From the NCBI GenBank assembly GCA_029747015.1, contig JAKOGI010001206.1:88501-152500 (forward strand): a stretch of 64,000 nt of DNA. Reading direction: 5' to 3'. This document shows, in pieces, positions 57,162-64,000 of the stretch. The notes below the pieces were generated by a model. It did no database searches. It worked only from the letters and a program-made list of their open reading frames with translations, and was not told the origin of the DNA. This stretch comes from Carnegiea gigantea (taxonomy: Eukaryota; Streptophyta; Magnoliopsida; Caryophyllales; Cactaceae). The translations under genes were made by a program, and so were the position numbers. Position 1 is the stretch's first letter. Each line of letters begins with the position of its first letter.

Positions 57162-58481
57162 TATAACACCCCTAGATCTCTAATTCATAATTAAACACCA
57201 TTATTAACGAAAATGCAGCATAAACCCAAACGGGGTGTTACCGCCGTGTTTCCTTCTTGGAAACACCAGGATGGACATCAAGTCTAATAATTAATACCAA
57301 GTCTTCACAAAAAAAAGAAATCAACCTTACAGTGTTCAAAACTTGAACCTCACAAATTAAAACAACTATTGTTTATCACAACTTCTATCATTCATTTTAT
57401 TCATATTCCGCATTCGAATCTCGTCCTACTTTGGAGTCCCCAGCCCCAAGCATAGCTAGATCACCTGAAAACAAAATATTTTATAACAGTGAGATAAACT
57501 CAGTAACAAGCACCCCTAACAGTCAAACACGCACACAAATCCATTTTGAAAACATTTGGGGGAAGTGGACAACGATACGTCTTCGAAGCACACAACCCAT
57601 TATCACAATCTTCCTTGATCATCACTTTCAAAATCATAATTCCAAAATTTAATTCAAACTGCATATGTTCCAGTGAACGTTTGGGTGAGCGACTCCAGTG
57701 GGTCTCATGGCGTGCGCTCTGACATAGCGCAGCCGCTTAACTCATTCCTGGCTTACCGCTTCTCAGGCGGTTACCGCTTATCTTTTCCTGGCCTACCACC
57801 ATTAAGGATGGTTACCGATAGTCCTGGCCCACGTCTCAACCGAGTACGTGGCCGCTCACATGCATGCACTTGTTACCCCGGGAAGCCAATGGCCTTCAAT
57901 CAATCCAAACCTATTTAACTCACCCCATTCAGTTCTTTTTAATTAATGAGTCCTTACCTCTTACTGGAGGTAAATTTAGCATAATCAGTTCATTCATATT
58001 CAAACACCTTTTCCCACCGAACTCGCAATAGAATTCCAGTAATTCCAAACACAATCGAAATAAATTTCACTCTCATGACATGATCAGTTTCGACTTCTAG
58101 ACATAACACAACATACAGTTTTTATCATGCAGTCACTTTCATTTCATACACCAGTGTTCCTTCAATTTTGAAAAGAATTGCCAGAAATTCTTACTCAAGT
58201 TCCAAAACGTTCAGGGTTTCAACAACGCAGGGGAAGGGTTAGGGCATGATTGTTACCTGGATACCATATAGTTTACGGGCTCAGTTACTTAAGCAAGCTC
58301 ACTGCTCTGCACCTGCACGCTCAAAATAGGACATCCTTGGCCCTCCCACAAATTTATAAAAGGATTTCTAGATTTTTAATTCATCCAAACCTTAACCCTG
58401 GTTAAGGATCAGGTTGGCCAGTTTCTGAGTTCAACTTCAAGAAGCTATAACTTTGGTTCTCGACATCCAATTCTGGTGTTC
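57162..58481 (-). repeat. Gypsy 5' LTR, truncated (1.32 kb of about 2.83 kb)
   Basis: Starts TATAACACCCCTAGATCTC, where the terminal TG has become TA, and aligns with 48148 to about 49487. It lacks a short block (CCCACACACAGCC..., present at about 49300). Similarity ends at 58481 after CTGGTGTTC. The missing half is the transcription-start side of the LTR (element sense), so the copy has no intact 5' promoter. Confidence 0.9.
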
Positions 58482-60089
58482 TTCCATTGCACTATAGATA
58501 ATTCACGATAGTTCAAAGGAAAACATAATTTTTTAAAAAAGAAGGGGAAAGAAAATTGCGATAAGTATGCATAATATAAGAGAACTTCCTTTGGATATTT
58601 TTGCTCAGGCTATTTGCGATAAGTTGACTCTAACCCAAAAAAAAAAGGAAGCAAGGCTCTTCCAATTGGAAAAAAAAGATCCAATTTTTTCGGTGAGATT
58701 GTCTACTACCGTTTCAAGAAAAAAAGGGGGTTGAACAATTAAATTGTAAAAGAAGTCAAGTGTTGTTTCACCAAAAAAAAGATTAAAAAATAAAAGGGAC
58801 AATGTTCAATCATACATGGAATAACAAAGATAAAGGGAAATCATGTGTAACAGACAAAAGGACATGCATTACCTGAAAAGCGATGGCTATGTGGCTTGAT
58901 GCAAAGGAGAAAGGCAAGCAATAGTTGACCACCTGTTTCATACCCCCAAAACATACCCAAAAAAAAAAAAAACAAAGATAAGGATGATGTAAGTATGGAC
59001 ATGCTCACGTGAAAGACCAACAGTAAGAAGCTAATTAAATTAGACAACTGAAAAAGAAGACTAGTAACGTGAGTACCTTCATCTCTCGCTTATAGATGAT
59101 CTAGGCTTCCTCATTCGTCGCACCAGGTGTGCCAACTATAAGCTTATAAGTTGCCTTTTAAATACAATTCTATAATATCAATGTTTGGTTTGTGCATCCC
59201 ATAAATTCATGCAATAAGATTCTGGTCAAGGAAAAGGAAAGGAAAAAGAGAGACAAGTTTCCTAAAAGTGGAGATTCTTACCCTATTATAAATTTGATTT
59301 TTACTCTACAAGACACATTTCTTGAATTTAGACATAATTTCTCTAAATTTAAGCCCATAGCCCAACTAGCCAAGTCAACACCCTACCTCAAATTAAAAAC
59401 GAAGAAGAAGAAGAAGAAGAAGAAGAAGAAGAAGAAGAAGAAGAAGAAGAGTTCGAGACATCGGTCGCGCTTGAACATTTCAAGTCGTGTACACAACTTA
59501 GCCTCAAGAGGGCAATTTGTAGGCACAAAAAAAAAAATATATGCCACGTTTCAAAATAATTTAAGTTAATTAAGTTGGGCTAGTCTAATTAATTGATGAT
59601 TACCAAGTGAACATCCCAATAAAGTCTCAGATCAACGGGCCAGTAAGATTATTAAGCCTCCAACTCAGTAGACTACCAGGTCATCAGCTCAAGTAGGCTT
59701 CCAAGTGATCGGCCCAAATTCAAGGCCTATTCATTGAACCAAGAAGACTATTAATATGAAAACCCTAAGAAGAAGAGGGGGTGCCCCCCCCTTATAAACA
59801 TAGCTCTACCCTCTCATGTAAAAGAAGAAGAAGAAATTCTATAGGAGAAGACTCTCTAGAAGTAGATAATAAGTACATCAAAACGTGTAATTTACTCTAG
59901 AGATTAAACCATACACTTGATCAAGATTTAAGCTATTCCAAACCTCCATCAACTTTTAAACAAGAGATCGAATCAGAAGAGTTAAATTTGTTCTCTTGTA
60001 ATAAATATACAGAGATTGTACCCATTCTTTGATTATAAATATAAAAATTGAATTTTTTTCCATATTTCTTGTCTTAATTTGATTTAAAC
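58482..60089. other. AT-rich region, no gene recognised
   Basis: Sequence right of the broken Gypsy LTR. It contains several A runs, a (GAA)n tract and, at 59540-60105, text ending GTGGTTGCAACA that could be the LTR of the decayed Copia next to it. Two minus-strand segments (about 58875-58934 and 59079-59138) have exon-like AG and GT borders but match no protein I recognise. Confidence 0.4.
59401..59451. repeat. (GAA)n microsatellite
   Basis: About 17 uninterrupted GAA units. The lysine-rich ORF through it is an artefact. Confidence 0.97.
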
Positions 60090-61700
60090 TTGAAATTTGT
60101 GGTTGCAACACTCACATTTTCATTCATGAAAGAACTGAGGTCACCAATGAACAATATTTTTTACATGACACCATACAAATTATGCCATCAACAACAAAGG
60201 GTCATAATCAGAAAGTATTGTTTGCCTTACTTCTTCATATACCGAGTGAATTCACTTTCACTCTTTTCAAACCCATTTTCTAGAAAGATACTTTGTTGTT
60301 TCGTGCACACGGTGCTTGCTTTAGGCTATACAATGCCTTTTCAACTTGTATGCCTTGCTTCTATTTCTTTAAGAAATGCATCCTTCAAGTCAAGAAAAAT
60401 TCACATCAAACTGATACACTTGCTAACAATGTTGAATAAACCAAAAATAAAATTGTCCTCACTATTTCAAAGTAAGCCATTGGAAAAATCAACACCTTGT
60501 TGTTGAGAATATCCTTTTGCAACATCCTCTGCCCTACACCTCATAATACTTCCATCAACTTGATGCTTTGTTTTAGACATCGATTTGAGTCCAATATAGC
60601 TCCTTCTTTGATAAATCGATGAGCTCCCAAGTTTAATTTTATGAATGGTTTGGATCTCTCTCATCTTAGTATTATGCCAGTCTGGCAGTTGTATGGCTTC
60701 TACATAACAAGTGGGATCAATAACAGGTGAGTAAAATCATATGCCACATATGCATCTCTCAAGGATCAGACATTTCTAGAGTAAATGGTTGGAGTTTTCA
60801 ATGGTGGAGCATAAATGGTTGAAGTTTTTGTTAGGTTGAAGTTTTTGTTTATTTACTCTCTCTTACTCAACCGAATTCTTCATTGAATACAACATTCTTG
60901 GTAATTATGATTTTGTCACTGAATAGGTTATACAGATGATATGCTTTAGATTGAGTACTACAACAAATGAAAATGCATTTCTCATATTTTTCAAGAAACT
61001 TAAAACAAAGGTTAACCAAAGCATATGCTACACAACTCAAGACTTTTAATGGCTTACTTGAGTTTTCTTACTAGTCTATGCTTCATAGGGATTTCGATTC
61101 AGAATGGCTTCTGTTGGTGAGATATTCAGGAGATACATTGCATTTGCCACTACTTCCGTAAATTGGTTTATCAGTCCAACAAACCTCTTTCCACTTCTAC
61201 CGCTATATTATTTTCCGCTTGGGGCCGTCATCATGCTCTGGAGTGCATAGTGTTGTAAGCTCCTTGTAAATGCTATTCTCATCACAAAACTTGTGCAACT
61301 TGTCAAATAAGAGTTCTCTGCCTCGATCAATTCAAAGAGCCTTTATTTTATTACTGCTTTTATTATTTACCAAAGCCTTAAATTCCTTGAGATTCTCACT
61401 AGCCTCTGATTTGTATGTTAAGAAATAAACCAAGTCATAATCAATAAATAGAAAAATATAGACTTTCATAGACGACCCTCGATTCTCATTGGCCCATACA
61501 AACCAGCACACGTAAGTTCAAGATAGTTTAAAGCCCTCCATGATTTTCCTATAAGAAATGATGGTTTGCTTTGTTTCCATAAATAATCAATTTTTTTAAT
61601 ACCAAATTCAATATTTTTTGGCAACATAATGACCATTTCCTTTTGACTTAGCAGGTTTAGCTGATTAATATTCAAGTGTTAGCACCACATTAAAAATTGT
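60090..61700 (-). pseudogene. Decayed Copia pol remnant (integrase and RT)
   Basis: Minus strand, heavily broken. 61675-61466 has KPSFLIGKSWRALNYLELTC then AGLYGPM, the C-terminal side of the Copia integrase zinc region and core start. Then DYDLVYFLTYKSEASENLKE and RGRELLFDKLHKFCDENSIY follow (about 61430-61280). 60664-60467 has HQVDGSIMRCRAEDVAKGYS and QQQGVDF, the RT entry. Further RT scraps run to 60090. Almost every block has stops. It is unrelated in sequence to the Sirevirus above and much older. Confidence 0.75.
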
Positions 61701-62446
61701 CTATATGACAAATATACGCAGGAAAAATATACATACGTAGTAAGTGGGAGTACACACTCTTAGGTGTATAATATATATTACCATAGTGAAGATTACATAA
61801 TTTTGACTAATTATTCTTTCTAGCTGCTAATACAGCGATATTTAAGAAATTTAAATGAAATATTCCGTTTTGGGTCGTATTCACAGTCATTATGTTTTGG
61901 GTATAGTTTTTTTTTTTTAAATTTCGAATGGCATAAGAACCACCATAAAAAAAATGATTGAATATTCACAAGACACAAATTGCCTAACACTGAACATACT
62001 ATCAGCTATGTCAAGGAAAAAAAATGCATGTCATATGATTTGAGCATTGACTATTGTTTACCAAAAGTAACGGCAACCACAATCTCACAGTAATTACACC
62101 ATAATCACTCCATTATTTTTGGCAGTTACAAGGTGATTAACTTAGTATTAATCAGCCAATTCAATTCCATGATTTTGTTTGAGCTTCATGTTAGTATAAA
62201 ATGTGGTGCAAATCAAGGGATGGGATGCACAACTCAGAAGCAAACATTCCTTAGATCAATTCTAATCTCTACTCTCTCCCTCACACTAATCAGTAGATGA
62301 GATCAGGATAAAGCTTTTGCATCGAGGTGAACCCTCACCACCTGACAGTGGTATCAGAGTTAAATCTGCTTGATGTTAGCCCCAGATATGTTTATGTTAA
62401 ATCTCGATTTTGATTATATTGTTACCAAAGTTGTACTTAAGTTTGA
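61701..62446. other. Non-coding region downstream of the last SEC6 exon seen
   Basis: AT-rich. Contains TGGTATCAGAG at 62349-62359 on the plus strand, a PBS-like string with a CCTGACA just before it, which may mark a fragment of an LTR element; orientation is opposite to the Copia remnant. The remaining SEC6 exon(s) expected here were not recognised. Confidence 0.4.
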
Positions 62447-62451
62447 CTTAC

Positions 62452-63366
62452 CTCTTTAGCATCCTTCTTTGGTATACCTTCTCGTAAGGCCACTAGCTTC
62501 TCAACCACGTCAGGCTACAAAAGGAAACAATACAGTTCTATGTTTAGCTTTCGAAATAGTCCACTGTTTGAACAATTTGTTAGTTATAACATTGAAGTAC
62601 ATTATCTAAACCTTTTGTGAGTACATTATCTAAAACCCATGCTGCATGGACACTTAATTTCATCACAAATACTTATTATAGTACATGATACCTCATTTTT
62701 CTTAACCAAATCATATAATTTTTTCATAACCTAGGTGGACTGCTACTGAGATCTACTTTGGTGAAAATTTCTATCCAAGAGCAAGCGTGGTGAAGTTGTT
62801 TCAGGCAAAACAATATTTTCTTTGTACGAATACAAATAATTAGTGTCTTACCAGACAATCAGGTTGATGCTCTAGAATGTTTGTGTAGACGAGTGTGAAT
62901 GTGTCCAAGCTCTCAGCAGAAGCAAGCTCCCTGAAGTCACACATTATTTGAATCTTCTTTTCGACTTTCTACAAGATATTGCATAAAAGTGAGTCTAAAC
63001 ACTTGCCTTCATTATGATAACTAGGGATACACTGATAGTTGGATCAAATTCTTAAACAAATGAAAGCTTACAGATGAACTTATATAGTCCTTGAAGAACT
63101 CTATAATCACTTCCTCATCTAACCTCATCCTTTCAATGGTTTCTTCCTTAATATACTCTTTCTGCGAAGATGAGGAAACAACAAGAATATTATGACGGAG
63201 GATGAAAACAGAAAGAGAGTAATAACACACAAATGCAATCTACTTGTATCTCCACGGTCCCTAGAATCGCAAGACAACCTGTTGTAAGAGATGATCAACA
63301 TAAACCATTGTTGCTTCTGTTAGGCAAGCCTCAACAAATCTCATAAATGATCTTTCTTCAATGTAC
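62452..63366 (-). CDS. SEC6: Exocyst subunit SEC6, C-terminal exons (partial gene)
   Basis: Four minus-strand exons with GT-AG borders keep one reading frame: 63366-63279 (YIEERSFMRFVEACLTEATM), 63161-63072 (KEYIKEETIERMRLDEEVII), 62968-62852 (IMCDFRELASAESLDTFTLV, NILEHQPDC) and 62514-62452 (PDVVEKLVALREGIPKKDAK). Introns are 117, 103 and 337 bp. The first exon begins with the last base of a codon; the others start and end between codons. The text matches, from memory, the C-terminal region of plant SEC6, a subunit of the octameric exocyst that tethers secretory vesicles at the plasma membrane. No stop or frameshift is seen. Upstream exons lie beyond 64000; the final exon (about 40-45 residues) was not found. 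It is the only likely functional host gene here. Confidence 0.85.
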
Positions 63367-64000
63367 CTGAATAAGCGCAAAGCAAAAATTATGAATTCAG
63401 TGAGCCTTAAATCATTAAAGACATCAAATGAAGTAAGCAAACATTTCAATAGCCATTATAAACTGCAATAATAGCAATTTGATTTCTCATTGCATTAATG
63501 ATAAAGCACATAAATGACTATAATAACAACTGCAAAGATGATTATCCATAAGATGGATCCCACCTAAGTAGACCTTTGATGATCAAGTTGTAGTAACCTA
63601 TTACCCTTCTAAGCAGAGAGGCTCAATCAAGGTAAATGCTACAAAGCATAGTCTTAAATTTGTCACTAATTTTAATGCCATCGAGTGAAGTTAAATGCTT
63701 AAGCATGTTCTGTTATGAATTAACAGAGTACCAAGGATAAAATAAGAATTTGCAAGAAACCTACAATCCTTTATGTAATGTTTGGTTAGATGTAATCAAC
63801 CTTATAATACAAACAAATTTGTAATTGTGCTTTCATTACCTTGTTTGGTTATATGAGAGTATTGAAATAAGATAACTATTTTGCAATTATGATTACCACA
63901 AACTATATAATCACAATTGTATTATATTATCATTACATTATATTATCATTACATTACATTCAACCAAACATTATATTATAGTCATCTTTGTGAAGCTAAA
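63367..64000. other. SEC6 intron sequence
   Basis: No exon recognised between the acceptor at 63367-63368 and the window edge, so this is probably one intron, enlarged by the MITE at its far end. Confidence 0.55.
63772..63981. mobile_element. MITE-like element with inverted ends
   Basis: The left end reads GTAATGTTTGGTTAGATGTAAT, and the right end read on the minus strand gives ATAATGTTTGGTTGAATGTAAT, about 22 bp with few mismatches. The inside is AT-rich, with repeated ATTATATTATCATTACATT near the right end. It is about 210 bp with no ORF. The superfamily is undecided because the target duplication is unclear in this AT-rich context. Confidence 0.7.

Larger units (their letters stand above)
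48148..58481 (-). mobile_element. Ty3/Gypsy chromovirus, Tekay/Del-like, right end truncated
   Basis: A minus-strand element: 3' LTR at 48148-50982, coding region 55790 down to 51119 in the order gag-PR-RT-RNase H-IN-chromodomain, PBS at 57147-57158 and the start of the 5' LTR at 57162. The terminal chromodomain after integrase and the TGTAACACC LTR ends fit the Tekay lineage. The 5' LTR is cut at about 58481, so the right junction and target duplication are lost. The LTRs differ by several percent, more than those of the Copia. Confidence 0.92.

Noticed and set aside
58875..59140. Two exon-like minus-strand segments with AG and GT borders
   Set aside because: No protein recognised, one has an in-frame stop, and they do not match the SEC6 C-terminus; AG/GT borders arise often by chance.
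59192..59569. 125-codon ORF with a polylysine run
   Set aside because: Driven by the (GAA)n microsatellite; nothing else supports coding.
62349..62359. TGGTATCAGAG as the PBS of a complete LTR element
   Set aside because: No matching pair of LTRs or coding region in that orientation was found; kept only as a possible fragment within the non-coding entry.
1..64000. A novel defence, CRISPR or biosynthetic system
   Set aside because: Every coding stretch I can read belongs to known transposon families or SEC6, apart from a few small unrecognised ORFs; no clustered repeats with spacers or gene cluster is present.

Overview
The window is plant nuclear DNA, most likely from a eudicot. It is dominated by nested transposable elements, with the exons of one host gene near the right edge. 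The plant assignment rests on initiator-Met-tRNA primer sites on several LTR elements, a Sirevirus-type Copia with an envelope-like ORF, a chromodomain Gypsy (Tekay-like), a CACTA element with TNP2 and Transposase_24 genes, a Mutator-like element (MULE), L1-type LINE remains, and the C-terminal exons of plant exocyst SEC6. I saw no bacterial-type operon, CRISPR array, rRNA or tRNA gene.

Layout. (1) 1-36908: a coding-free, minus-oriented, long-LTR element (LARD-like) in tandem, arranged as LTR(1-1407, cut by the window edge), internal(1408-3911), LTR(3926-7581), internal(7582-9893 and 33523-34052), LTR(34067-36908). (2) A MULE (9897-33519, inverted ends of about 145 bp) sits inside the second internal region. 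It carries a minus-strand mudrA-like transposase and a convergent plus-strand GRF zinc-finger ORF. (3) A CACTA element of about 17.75 kb (13861-31611) has inserted into the MULE transposase coding region and split it. The CACTA holds a 1.43 kb direct duplication flanking L1-type LINE debris, an ORF resembling the N-terminus of a MULE protein, a broken TNP2-like transposase and a broken Transposase_24-type gene. (4) 36909-48142: a full-length Sirevirus-like Copia with AGAGG target duplications and LTRs about 97% alike, but with many stops and frameshifts. (5) 48148-58481: a minus-oriented Tekay-like chromovirus directly abutting the Copia target duplication, with its right LTR truncated. (6) 58482-64000: gene-associated DNA with a decayed Copia remnant, a MITE and four consecutive SEC6 exons on the minus strand.

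Likely order of events: LARD tandem, then the MULE into it, then the CACTA into the MULE; independently, the Gypsy and Copia into the third LARD LTR. No TE-encoded polyprotein or transposase in the window looks intact. The only probable functional host coding sequence is SEC6, whose upstream exons lie beyond the window and whose last exon I could not find. I did not find an undescribed biological system. The most informative points are the insertion junctions, the tandem LARD sharing its signals with the chromovirus, the GRF passenger ORF in the MULE, and the CACTA duplication around the LINE.
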